In this document: in pieces, positions 16,519 through 24,468 of the stretch
How the letters are laid out: every line of letters starts with the position of its first letter
Numbering within the stretch: position 1 is the first letter of the stretch
Origin: Opitutia bacterium
Lineage (GTDB): Bacteria > Verrucomicrobiota > Verrucomicrobiia > Opitutales > UBA953
NCBI GenBank assembly: GCA_947378845.1
Contig: CANCLQ010000018.1
Coordinates: forward strand, 1-28,212
Direction: 5' to 3'
DNA length: 28,212 nucleotides
Notes under the pieces: generated by a model
Seen by the model: only the letters and a program-made list of their open reading frames with translations
Databases searched by the model: none
Told to the model about the DNA's origin: nothing
Position numbers and translations under genes: made by a program

Positions 16519-19500
16519 TTATTTAGCGTGGGTTTCGGTGGAGTGCTCGGAAGCACCATGGGTAGCCGCACCATGCGACGCACCTTGGTTTTCGCGACCA
16601 ATCATCTCCTTGCGAGAGAGTGGCATGCGAATCGCTCCGGGCATACGGATATTAATATTACGCAACTTCGCTTGGTACGTAGTGCGTGGACGAGTGTTCA
16701 AGTAAGTCAGCGCACCGTAAGTACGGTTAGAGGCCTTCGCCTTCGAGACGCGTGAATCTGGATCAGTGATATCACCAAACTCAATCGCTTCAGCTGGGCA
16801 GGCTTGTTGGCAAGCCACCAAGATGGTGCCGTCGGCAACCTTGATGTTATCGGAATCCTTCGCGCGTACCTTGGCTTGAATCTTAGCCTCTTGAATACGC
16901 TGCACGCAGTAGGTGCACTTTTCCATAACGCCGCGCATACGCACGGACACATCAGGATTTTTCTGCATCTGCGGTAGATCGGCTGGATCCTTCGGCAATT
17001 TAGCAGGTCCAAGAGGTCCTTCGTAATAGTGACCCGCTTCGCGTTTATTGTAATCGAGGAAATTGAAGCGACGGACTTTATAAGGACAATTGTTGGCGCA
17101 ATAACGTGTGCCGATACAACGGTTGTAAGCCATCGTGTTGAGGCCTTGGTCGTCGTGTACGGTAGCGTTCGCAGGGCAAACGGTTTCGCAAGGTGCAGTT
17201 TCGCAATGCTGACAGGCCACACCCATAAAGGTGACTTGTGGGTCTTCAGGAATTGCGGTGCCTGCTTGATCGCGACCGTCGAAGAAGTAACGGTCGAGAC
17301 GTAACCACTGCATGTTGCGACCCTTTAAGACCTGGTCGCGACCGACTACAGGAATGTTGTTCTCAGCTTGGCAAGCGGTGACGCAAGCATTGCAACCTGT
17401 GCAAGTATTCAAGTCGATCGACATACCCCACTGCTGTAAAAGAGGGAATTTATCTTCGTTACCCTTCCAGACTGCGACGTTTGGTGCGACAGTGTGGTTA
17501 GGATGCTCATAAGCAGAATTACCACGTGGTGTGGTAATCGCTTTTTGCGCAGGCGACATGTTTTCATCCTTACCGTAAACGGCAGGTGCGTGACCATCGA
17601 TACCGAGCTTCGCAAAGTTTTGGTTGTTGTGCAGGTCTTCCGCATTGCCTTCACGTAAAATATCACGGCCTTCCATCGACCAGTGATCTTGCGAGTTACA
17701 AACCGGAGCTTTCTCGCCAGTGAGTTCAAGGCGAACCCCCGTGCGTACGGAAGGTGAAGCGGAATTTACAAAAGGGTAAACGTTGAATCCGTTACCCACC
17801 ACCCTGCCCTGCAAACGATCAGGCACGCGTGTAGCGACTCGACCAGCAACCGAGCGACCGAAGCCTAATTGCAGACCAATCGTGAAATCGGCCATACCTG
17901 GCATGATAAAGACCGGGCCCTTAATCGTGACGCCGTCTAAAGTTAACTTAGCAATGCGAGCAATCAACTTACCGTCGACGACTTCATTGATGTTTCGGTT
18001 CAATGCACCGAGTTGCGTGATTACGCCAGCACTGGGCTCAATCTCCAACTTCTTAGCCAACTTCGGGCTGATAAGAATAACATTCTCCCAAGAGGTCTTG
18101 GACATGGGATCGGGTGACTCAGCCAACCAACCATTGTTCGCGTACAATCCATCACCGGATTGAATGCTGGGCAAGATGCGGGCTTCCAAGGCATCAAACG
18201 AGAGTGCAGGTGCTGCAAAAGTTTGAATGCCATCAAGGTTAACGAGCGGGCTTTGTTTAGCAAAGCCACTGGATGCTAAGACACCTTCTGCTAACCAAGC
18301 TGCGAACGCAGTGTCGGAGCGATCTGTTGAGATGCTATTGAAAGTTTCGCGCACTAAAGCGAAAGGCTCGCCAGTCGCACCGGCAAAAGGTGCCAGCACA
18401 TCGAGTTCCGAAACGGTTGGGAACAAGGGCTCAATCATCGGCTGCACAGGAACGTACGTGCCGTCTAAGGTGCGACCATCCGACCAGCTCTCGAGGTAAT
18501 GTGATGCGGCGAGAATTGTACCACCAACTGATTTTACGAGGGCCGAAGTTTCGTCGTAAGCGGCCCCGTGATAACCAAGTCGAACCACAGTCTTCGCTGC
18601 TTTAATGGATTTCGCGAAATCTACATCGGCAGGAGAATCGTAAACAGGGTTACCACCGAGGATGACTAAAGTTTCTGCTGGTTGCGCGACGAGGCTCGAA
18701 AGCGTATCCTTACTTGCAGCAGGAACTGCAACATAACGGACGGCAGCACCGAGTGCGGCGTTCGCTGCGAAGATTGCGCGGTGTGCGTCAGCCGAAAGGT
18801 GATTACCACCAACAATCAAGGCGGTGTCTTTAGCTTTAACTAAATCGGCTACACATTCTGTGATCCAAGTTTGATCAACGGTAACGCCGGAAACTTTTTT
18901 GCGTAATGCATCAGCGGAAGAAGCGTTGCCGGTCTGCGACAATACTTCGGCGGCAAATAATGCTGCGAGTGCAGAAACGTGTGAGGCGGAAGCGCGTAGA
19001 CGGTGGTCAGCAGCGGCACCCGTCAGAGTGAAGGTGGATTCCACGACGTAGAGTCGAGTCATCTTGTCAGCTTCGGCGGCAGTATCGGCACGACGGCCTG
19101 CGGAATAGGTACGAGTGGATTCAACCAATGCATCACCCTTACCAAGGAAATCAGATTCTAAACTCAGGATGCGACGTGCCTTTGCAAAATCAGGAAGCGG
19201 GCGAACGCCTAATGCGAGCTCCGCACCGTTTTGGACAACAGGCGTGTACTCAACAAAGCGAGCTTTTGACAACGAAGCTTTCAATGCGGCGACTAAACGC
19301 GAACGTGTGGGCGACGAAGATGGACGAGCTACAATCGCCAAGCCCGCACCGCTATTAGATTTTTGATTAGCAGCTAAAGCGCGGAGTAAATCGCGAGTTT
19401 CGTTGACCGAGAGGCTGGCGCCATTCGCACCAACTGAAACTTGTGCACGCTCAGGATCGTAGAGATCCAAGACGCTTGCTTGTGCAAACTTCGAAGTCGC

Positions 19501-19908
19501 CGTTCCGTTCGCTAAATGGCTCGGATTACCTTCGACCTTAGTTGGGCGGTGTTGATGCGTTTCAACAATGAGAGGCTGATTCGCTAACTCACCAGGGAAA
19601 GACGATGCGTAGTAAGTTGCCACGCCCGGAATCGTGTTCTCGGGCTGCTTGCTGTAAGGCAACGTGTGATTACGTGGCTCGCGGCAACCCGCTAAACCGA
19701 GACCAGCCAAACCAAAAGACGCACCCATCAACATCAAGAACTGACGACGTTCGACGGAAGTAATAGCTTCAGCACCGTCCAAGAATTCACGTTCCGCACG
19801 CGTGCGGAATTCAGGAGTCTTGTTACGCTCTTCGAGGCTGCGCCAGTAGGATGGACCCGTGGCTTCGCCCGCTTGTGGAACTGGGTGATGGAAAACTTTC
19901 TTGCTCAT
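16519..19908 (-). CDS. actB: Alternative complex III subunit ActB (MopB-like domain fused to Fe-S ferredoxin domain)
   Basis: The largest subunit, 1129 aa, carries electrons from quinol to the haem subunits on the periplasmic side. Residues 1-50 contain the ActB leader (PSYWRSLEERNKTPEFRTRAEREF). ERRQFLMLMG follows (R54-R55, Tat-like), then a hydrophobic stretch ending LAGC (C75), a lipobox-like site. About 80-800 is the molybdopterin-oxidoreductase-like domain, which binds no Mo in studied members. About 830-1040 is the ferredoxin part: CTGCNACVTAC, CQHCETAPCETVC, CIGTRYCANNC and CTYC...CQQAC. The third motif lacks one cysteine, as expected for a [3Fe-4S] cluster beside three [4Fe-4S]. The C-terminus is His/Ala-rich. 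It follows actA by 18 nt. Confidence 0.96.
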   Translation of the reverse strand: MSKKVFHHPVPQAGEATGPSYWRSLEERNKTPEFRTRAEREFLDGAEAITSVERRQFLMLMGASFGLAGLGLAGCREPRNHTLPYSKQPENTIPGVATYYASSFPGELANQPLIVETHQHRPTKVEGNPSHLANGTATSKFAQASVLDLYDPERAQVSVGANGASLSVNETRDLLRALAANQKSNSGAGLAIVARPSSSPTRSRLVAALKASLSKARFVEYTPVVQNGAELALGVRPLPDFAKARRILSLESDFLGKGDALVESTRTYSAGRRADTAAEADKMTRLYVVESTFTLTGAAADHRLRASASHVSALAALFAAEVLSQTGNASSADALRKKVSGVTVDQTWITECVADLVKAKDTALIVGGNHLSADAHRAIFAANAALGAAVRYVAVPAASKDTLSSLVAQPAETLVILGGNPVYDSPADVDFAKSIKAAKTVVRLGYHGAAYDETSALVKSVGGTILAASHYLESWSDGRTLDGTYVPVQPMIEPLFPTVSELDVLAPFAGATGEPFALVRETFNSISTDRSDTAFAAWLAEGVLASSGFAKQSPLVNLDGIQTFAAPALSFDALEARILPSIQSGDGLYANNGWLAESPDPMSKTSWENVILISPKLAKKLEIEPSAGVITQLGALNRNINEVVDGKLIARIAKLTLDGVTIKGPVFIMPGMADFTIGLQLGFGRSVAGRVATRVPDRLQGRVVGNGFNVYPFVNSASPSVRTGVRLELTGEKAPVCNSQDHWSMEGRDILREGNAEDLHNNQNFAKLGIDGHAPAVYGKDENMSPAQKAITTPRGNSAYEHPNHTVAPNVAVWKGNEDKFPLLQQWGMSIDLNTCTGCNACVTACQAENNIPVVGRDQVLKGRNMQWLRLDRYFFDGRDQAGTAIPEDPQVTFMGVACQHCETAPCETVCPANATVHDDQGLNTMAYNRCIGTRYCANNCPYKVRRFNFLDYNKREAGHYYEGPLGPAKLPKDPADLPQMQKNPDVSVRMRGVMEKCTYCVQRIQEAKIQAKVRAKDSDNIKVADGTILVACQQACPAEAIEFGDITDPDSRVSKAKASNRTYGALTYLNTRPRTTYQAKLRNINIRMPGAIRMPLSRKEMIGRENQGASHGAATHGASEHSTETHAK

Positions 19909-19926
19909 TGAAAAATGGTTTGGGAA

Positions 19927-20628
19927 TTAGCGGTGGCAACCAGAGCAGCTCTGGGGTGGGTTAACTTTCCAATCGTGCACGAACTTCGTGCCTTGGGCTG
20001 TTTGTGCGCCTTCAGAGCCAGCCTTCCACGAAAGGTCGGTGACTTTATCCAGCGGGCGAATCGCTTGCTCGGGGTTGCGGTGACAATCCAAGCAGAAAGA
20101 CATGTTCAAAGATTTTTGCTGACCAACCACGGCCTGCTGATCGATGCGTCCGTGACATTCGACACAACTGACACCGCGATTGATGTGCACGGCGTGATTG
20201 AAGTAAACGTAGTCAGGCACTTTGTGTACCTTGACCCAGCGAACAGCTTCACCCGTTTCAACGCTACGACGAATCAATGCAAGCGCTGGGCTATCGGGCT
20301 TAACTTGGCTGTGGCAGTTCCAGCAGGTGTTAGACGTCGGCACGTTGGAGTGACTCGAACGGTCGACGAAATTGTGGCAGTAACGACAATCCAAACCCAA
20401 AACAGAATCAGGACCAGCGTGGAACGAGTGATCAAACGCCACCGGTTGATCAGGGGTATAACCAACGTTCAAATATTTATTGGTCGCGTATTCGTTGATG
20501 CCAGCGACGACGACGAGACCTGTTACCAAAAGGCAAACGAGCACCTTGAACGGCAAAGCGTTTACGGAACGCTTGAAAAAATTTCCGTTTGGAGCCGGAC
20601 TTTTTAAAAATTCGATTAATTTGCGCAT
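19927..20628 (-). CDS. actA: Alternative complex III subunit ActA (pentaheme cytochrome c)
   Basis: Membrane-anchored periplasmic cytochrome of 233 aa. An N-terminal helix (about 27-43) precedes five CxxCH haem motifs: C81-H85, C102-H106, C155-H159, C179-H183 and C228-H232. Additional conserved histidines (FDHSFHAG, YFNHAVHINRG) fit bis-His axial ligation. Five haems is the normal ActA number. It accepts electrons from ActB and hands them to ActE or external cytochromes. ATG at 20628, 18 nt after the preceding small gene. Confidence 0.96.
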   Translation of the reverse strand: MRKLIEFLKSPAPNGNFFKRSVNALPFKVLVCLLVTGLVVVAGINEYATNKYLNVGYTPDQPVAFDHSFHAGPDSVLGLDCRYCHNFVDRSSHSNVPTSNTCWNCHSQVKPDSPALALIRRSVETGEAVRWVKVHKVPDYVYFNHAVHINRGVSCVECHGRIDQQAVVGQQKSLNMSFCLDCHRNPEQAIRPLDKVTDLSWKAGSEGAQTAQGTKFVHDWKVNPPQSCSGCHR

Positions 20629-20646
20629 CAGGAATCGAGCGAGTGA

Positions 20647-20841
20647 TTAGCGAGAAGTTTGGCGCGGCACGGCACGCGACTCAGGCACTGCCTTGTACTG
20701 ATCGGAAGGCGCTGCGTTGGCTTGAGAAGTTTCCGTGGTCTTCGATGAGCCCTTCGACAAAAGGCCGAAGGTCATAACGGCAGCCAACGTGGCACCCACT
20801 TGGGTTAAAAAGGTCTGCCTGGTAGTACGGTTCTCGCTCAT
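20647..20841 (-). CDS. Small Tat-signal-like peptide, first gene of the alternative complex III operon
   Basis: 64 aa from the ATG at 20841 (an in-frame GTG at 20865 would add eight residues). The N-terminus, ENRTTRQTFLTQVGATLAAVMTFGLL, resembles a Tat signal with R-Q in place of R-R, ending in one hydrophobic helix. The remaining 35 residues are polar and look disordered (SSKTTETSQANAAPSDQYK, then Pro/Arg-rich). No cysteines, haem or Fe-S motif occur. It ends 18 nt before actA and is the first gene after an A/T-rich upstream region, so it is probably cotranscribed. The function is unknown; a membrane-anchored accessory or assembly peptide is a guess. Confidence 0.65.
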   Translation of the reverse strand: MSENRTTRQTFLTQVGATLAAVMTFGLLSKGSSKTTETSQANAAPSDQYKAVPESRAVPRQTSR

Positions 20842-20865
20842 AGCAATTTTGCCTACAAGAGGCAC

Positions 20866-21078
20866 GAAAGCCCTACCCCCTTCGCAACCCTAATTTAAAG
20901 GGTCGAAAGCCGAGTTTTGAACAGACGTACTGTGCCAACCGTGTATAAATATGTGAATTAATACCATAATAAGTATATAAATAACTGAATATAAGCATCT
21001 TATAAAACTTATTTTTGATTTATTTATGTAAAAAAACAGTCAAAGCCGCACGGGGGCTGTAAATAACTATTAGGCAAA
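20866..21078. other. Intergenic region upstream of the alternative complex III operon
   Basis: No coding sequence is supported here. The part from about 20937 to 21050 is very A/T-rich compared with its surroundings and contains short dyads, for example AATAAGT (20968-20974) with ACTTATT (21007-21013), and ATAAG/CTTAT (20991-21003) around CAT. It is the only room for the operon promoter. No convincing -35/-10 pair or FNR-like site could be fixed by eye. Confidence 0.5.
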
Positions 21079-21111
21079 GCGGTGACTAGCCCCACTCGGG
21101 CTAATCACCGC
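21079..21111 (-). terminator. Intrinsic terminator downstream of tpiA
   Basis: A 14-bp inverted repeat with one mismatch (arms 21079-21092 and 21098-21111; GCGGTGA...TCACCGC, inner TAGCCC/GGGCTA) around a 5-nt loop. It lies 18 nt past the tpiA stop. On the minus strand it is followed by TTTGCC, a short T run, so efficiency may be moderate. It separates tpiA from the respiratory operon. Confidence 0.7.
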
Positions 21112-21129
21112 CTAAAAGCCGGGCCCAAA

Positions 21130-21906
21130 TTAGCGCGTCACTGACTTCACCGCGCTGCGCACGAGGTCCACGAAGCTCTTAGCTTCGAGGGACGCTCCAC
21201 CGATCAGGCCGCCATCAATATCATGTTCAGCCAATAGTGCATCGGCGTTATCGGGCTTCATCGAACCACCGTAGAGAATTAAAATACGTGCAGCGGTCTC
21301 TGGACCGAATTGCTGAGCGAGAAGCTTACGAATAAAGGCGTGAACCTCTTGAGCCATTGCCGGAGTTGCAGTCTTACCTGTGCCGATCGCCCAAACGGGT
21401 TCGTAGGCGATAATCAGATTTTCAGCTTTAGCCGCTGGCACGCCAGCGAGTCCTAATTCAATTTGGCGACGCACCACATCCATCGTCTGATTCGCTTCAC
21501 GCTCGGCGAGCAATTCACCCACACAGAGAATGGGCTTCAAGGATGAAGCGAGCGAAGCCAAGACTTTGCGATTCGCAAAGGCATCGTCTTCACCGAAAAT
21601 ACTGCGACGTTCGCTGTGACCGATGATCACGTGCGTCACGTGTAAATCGCGCAACATTGAAGCGGAGATTTCACCGGTAAATGCACCACTGGTCTTGTCG
21701 TGAACATTCTGTGCACCGAGGCCAAAGTGCGTGCCTTCAATAGCGGCACCAACAGCTGATAAAGCCGTGAATGGCGGGCATAAAACGACATTGACGGAAG
21801 ATTCAATTCCCACTGCTGCCGCAAGGGCTTTAACAAGTTCAACGCCTTCTGTAGCGGTCTTGTTCATTTTCCAGTTACCAGCAATGAGGGGAGTACGTTT
21901 AGACAT
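21130..21906 (-). CDS. tpiA: Triosephosphate isomerase
   Basis: Glycolytic and gluconeogenic enzyme interconverting dihydroxyacetone phosphate and glyceraldehyde 3-phosphate in the cytoplasm. The 258 aa are standard. All catalytic elements are present: AGNWKMN with K13, VIIGHSERR with H97, YEPVWAIGTGKTATP with E169 and the mobile loop 6, then ILYGGSMKPDNA and IGGASL for phosphate binding. ATG at 21906, 35 nt after pgk; the two are almost certainly one transcript ending at the hairpin beyond tpiA. Confidence 0.98.
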   Translation of the reverse strand: MSKRTPLIAGNWKMNKTATEGVELVKALAAAVGIESSVNVVLCPPFTALSAVGAAIEGTHFGLGAQNVHDKTSGAFTGEISASMLRDLHVTHVIIGHSERRSIFGEDDAFANRKVLASLASSLKPILCVGELLAEREANQTMDVVRRQIELGLAGVPAAKAENLIIAYEPVWAIGTGKTATPAMAQEVHAFIRKLLAQQFGPETAARILILYGGSMKPDNADALLAEHDIDGGLIGGASLEAKSFVDLVRSAVKSVTR

Positions 21907-21941
21907 AGTTTTATATTTAAATTATGAAGTGAGAAAGGGAC

Positions 21942-23186
21942 TTAGGCCGAGAGGGCTGCGACGCCAGGCAAGACCTTTCCTTCTAAGTATTCAAGCGAAG
22001 CACCGCCACCGGTCGAACAGTGTGTGACCTTAGTATCGACGCCAAACTTCTTCGCAGCCGTAGCAGTATCGCCACCACCAACGATGGTGATTGCACCACG
22101 CTCAGTTGCTTTAGCAACGGCAGCAGCCATCGCCTTGGAACCGACGGCAAACTTTTCGAATTCGAAAACGCCACAGGGTCCGTTCCAAATAATTGTACCA
22201 GCGCGACCAATCGCCGCTTCATAAAGCTTAATGGATTCAGGGCCTCCATCCATACCTTCCCAACCTGCAGGAATACCGCCAGCCATCGTGGCGAGCTGCG
22301 TATTCGCATCGGGCGAGAATTTATCACCGCAAACGAAGTCGGTTGGCAACGTGACCTTCACGCCACGTGCTTTGGCTTTCTCTAAAAGCTCAGCGACGAT
22401 CTTCGCGCCTTCCGCATCGAAGAGTGAATTGCCGATTTCCATGCCGTCGCAAACTTTGCGGAAGGTGAATGACATACCGCCACCGATGATGATTTCGTCG
22501 GCCTTCTCAATGAGGTTACGGATCAGAGGAATCTTATCCGCGATCTTCGCACCACCCAGAATCGCCAGCAACGGACGCTTCGGATTATTCAGAACAATAT
22601 CAAAAGCTTTTAATTCGGCCTCGAGCAGGAAACCCGCGGCTTTACGGGGTAAATTCACTCCTACCATCGAGGAGTGGGCACGATGTGCAGTGCCGAAAGC
22701 ATCGTTCACGTAGACGTCGCCCAAGCGCGAGAGCGAGGCACGGAATTCAGCGACCTTAGCGGGATCGGCCTTCATGCTGGTGCCGTCTTCAAGCTTCACT
22801 TTACCTTCTTCTTCGATGTGGAAGCGGAGGTTTTCGAGTAAAAGTACTTCGCCTGCTTTGAGCGATTTCGCAGCAGCTTCGGCTTCAGTGCCGACGCAGT
22901 TCGCGACGAATTTCACCGGACGACCTAAAAGCTTTTCCAACTCAGCGGCGACCGGACGGAGGGAGAATTTTTCTACCACCTTTCCATCGGGACGACCTAA
23001 GTGAGACATCAGCACCACGGAAGCACCACCCTCGAGGAGGAAGCGGATCGTTGGCAGCGCAGCCGCGATACGTTGGGTATTGGTGATGGCCCCAGTTTTC
23101 TTGTCCTGAGGGACGTTAAAGTCGACGCGCACCAGAGCGCGTTGACCAGTAAGGGAACCGAGGGAGCGGAGGGAGGGAGCAGGCAT
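21942..23186 (-). CDS. pgk: Phosphoglycerate kinase
   Basis: Transfers phosphate from 1,3-bisphosphoglycerate to ADP in glycolysis. 414 aa from the ATG at 23186. The frame stays open upstream (a TTG at 23252 would add 22 residues), but that extension looks nothing like the family, while MPAPSLRSLGSLTGQRALVR leads straight into VRVDFNVP. Other marks are VVLMSHLGRPDG, LLLENLRFH, GTAHRAHSSM, LLAILGGAKIADKI, NGPCGVFEFEKFA and the C-terminal GGGDTATAAKKFG...CSTGGGASLEYL. It is followed by tpiA at 35 nt and preceded by the gap terminator, so it needs its own promoter, which I could not place. Confidence 0.97.
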   Translation of the reverse strand: MPAPSLRSLGSLTGQRALVRVDFNVPQDKKTGAITNTQRIAAALPTIRFLLEGGASVVLMSHLGRPDGKVVEKFSLRPVAAELEKLLGRPVKFVANCVGTEAEAAAKSLKAGEVLLLENLRFHIEEEGKVKLEDGTSMKADPAKVAEFRASLSRLGDVYVNDAFGTAHRAHSSMVGVNLPRKAAGFLLEAELKAFDIVLNNPKRPLLAILGGAKIADKIPLIRNLIEKADEIIIGGGMSFTFRKVCDGMEIGNSLFDAEGAKIVAELLEKAKARGVKVTLPTDFVCGDKFSPDANTQLATMAGGIPAGWEGMDGGPESIKLYEAAIGRAGTIIWNGPCGVFEFEKFAVGSKAMAAAVAKATERGAITIVGGGDTATAAKKFGVDTKVTHCSTGGGASLEYLEGKVLPGVAALSA

Positions 23187-23284
23187 GGTCGTAAAGGTGC
23201 AGAGAAAAGAGTTCTGACGCTGTTGGGAAGGATAAAGCAAAAGGAATGCCAATTCAGCCCCTGTTCATAGTAGGATATAAACAA

Positions 23285-23312
23285 AACAGGCGACCCTCGC
23301 GGATCGCCTGTT
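23285..23312 (-). terminator. Intrinsic terminator downstream of gap
   Basis: A 9-bp perfect stem (AACAGGCGA at 23285-23293 with TCGCCTGTT at 23304-23312) that can extend by a CC/GG pair with one bulge. On the minus strand it is followed by TTGTTTATA, a T-rich run. It sits 20 nt past the gap stop and separates gap from pgk-tpiA. Confidence 0.8.
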
Positions 23313-23331
23313 CTTTTAAATAAGCCCCGAA

Positions 23332-24378
23332 TTAGAGCTTAGCGGTCACCTTGCCCAAGAGCTCAACGACGCGATTGGAGTAGCCCCACTCGTTGTCGTA
23401 CCAGCTGATGAGTTTGAAGAAGTTCTTGTTCAACTCGATTGACGAACCCGCATCGAAAATCGACGAGTGCTTGTCGTGAATGAAGTCGGATGAAACTACT
23501 TCGTCTTCGGTGTAAGCGAGAATTCCTTTGAGGTAGGTTTCCGAAGCCTTCTTGAGAGCGGCTTTGATTTCTACCAAGCTCGTGTCTTTCACAGTCTTCA
23601 CGGTGAGGTCGACAACTGAGACGGTTGGAACTGGAACGCGCAAGGCCATGCCGGTGAGCTTACCTTTAACTTCAGGCAAGACCAACGCGACGGCGCGAGC
23701 GGCACCCGTGGACGAAGGAATGATATTTTGAGCAGCCGTACGACCACCCTTCCAATCCTTCTTCGAAGGACCGTCGACCGTCTTTTGGGTCGCCGTGTAA
23801 GCGTGCACCGTAGTCATGAGGCCTTCAGCAACGCCGAAGCCTTCCTTAAGTAAAACGTGTACCAGAGGGGCTAAACAGTTGGTGGTGCAAGAAGCGTTCG
23901 AGATGATATGGTGCTTCGTCGCTTCGTATTTGTCGTCATTCACGCCGAGAACAACGGTGATATCTTCGTCCTTTGCAGGAGCTGAGATGATAACTTTCTT
24001 CGCACCGGCATCAAGGTGACCCTTGGCCTTAGCGGCTTCGGTGAAGAGACCAGTCGATTCGATGACAACTTCGACGCCGAGGGCCTTCCATGGCAATTCG
24101 GCAGGCGACTTAGCCGAAACGACTAAAATCTTTTTGCCATTAACAACGAGAACGTCGTCTTCAGCTTTATCAGGGGAGGATTTCTCCGAGGTCACCGTAC
24201 CATTGAAGCGACCCTGCGTGGAGTCGTACTTCAAGAGGTAAGCGAGATTGTCCGCAGGGACAATGTCACCCACTGCGACGACGTCAAAGGTCGTGCCGAG
24301 GTGGCCCTGTTCGACGAGGGCGCGGAAGACGAGACGGCCGATGCGGCCGAATCCGTTAATTGCTACTTTTGTGGCCAT
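23332..24378 (-). CDS. gap: Glyceraldehyde-3-phosphate dehydrogenase, type I
   Basis: Oxidises and phosphorylates glyceraldehyde 3-phosphate with NAD+. 348 aa, slightly longer than the usual 330-340. The N-terminal Rossmann motif is INGFGRIGRLVFRA; VGDIVPADNLAYLLKYDSTQGRF has an Asp where NAD-specific enzymes carry one. The catalytic cysteine is C164 in SNASCTTNCLAP, with the usual HAYTATQKTVDGPS, SSTGAARAVALVLPE, and the C-terminal SWYDNEWGYSNRVVEL. ATG at 24378. It is flanked by terminators on both sides, so it is probably a single-gene transcript with a promoter in the 90-nt gap upstream. Confidence 0.98.
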   Translation of the reverse strand: MATKVAINGFGRIGRLVFRALVEQGHLGTTFDVVAVGDIVPADNLAYLLKYDSTQGRFNGTVTSEKSSPDKAEDDVLVVNGKKILVVSAKSPAELPWKALGVEVVIESTGLFTEAAKAKGHLDAGAKKVIISAPAKDEDITVVLGVNDDKYEATKHHIISNASCTTNCLAPLVHVLLKEGFGVAEGLMTTVHAYTATQKTVDGPSKKDWKGGRTAAQNIIPSSTGAARAVALVLPEVKGKLTGMALRVPVPTVSVVDLTVKTVKDTSLVEIKAALKKASETYLKGILAYTEDEVVSSDFIHDKHSSIFDAGSSIELNKNFFKLISWYDNEWGYSNRVVELLGKVTAKL

Positions 24379-24426
24379 AGGATGTGTGTTCTGGAAAAGA
24401 GGATTAAGTATGGACGGAAAGGGATG

Positions 24427-24448
24427 AAAAAGGGTCTAGCTACCCCTT
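24427..24448 (-). terminator. Candidate intrinsic terminator of the GH13 gene
   Basis: On the minus strand, about 20 nt past the GH13 stop, AAGGGGT and ACCCTT (24442-24448 and 24430-24435) can pair with one bulged base around a 6-nt loop, followed directly by a T run (complement of 24427-24431). The stem is short but placed and ordered like a Rho-independent terminator, just upstream of gap. Confidence 0.5.
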
Positions 24449-24468
24449 ATGGCAAGCGAGAATACAAT

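Noticed and set aside
19915..20607. Long open frame (230 codons) on the plus strand antisense to actA
   Set aside because: It lies wholly opposite the pentaheme cytochrome gene, its translation has no recognisable domain, and it is the mirror effect of actA codon bias.
20900..20940. Possible sigma-54 site (TTGGCAC on the minus strand) upstream of the alternative complex III operon
   Set aside because: The required TTGC/TTGT element at the correct distance is absent.
22231..22713. 160-codon plus-strand open frame opposite pgk
   Set aside because: Shadow of pgk; no family features and no independent start signals.
23187..23252. Upstream extension of pgk starting at a TTG
   Set aside because: The 22 extra residues (phenylalanine, glutamine and leucine-rich) do not resemble phosphoglycerate kinase, and the ATG at 23186 leads directly into the conserved N-terminus.
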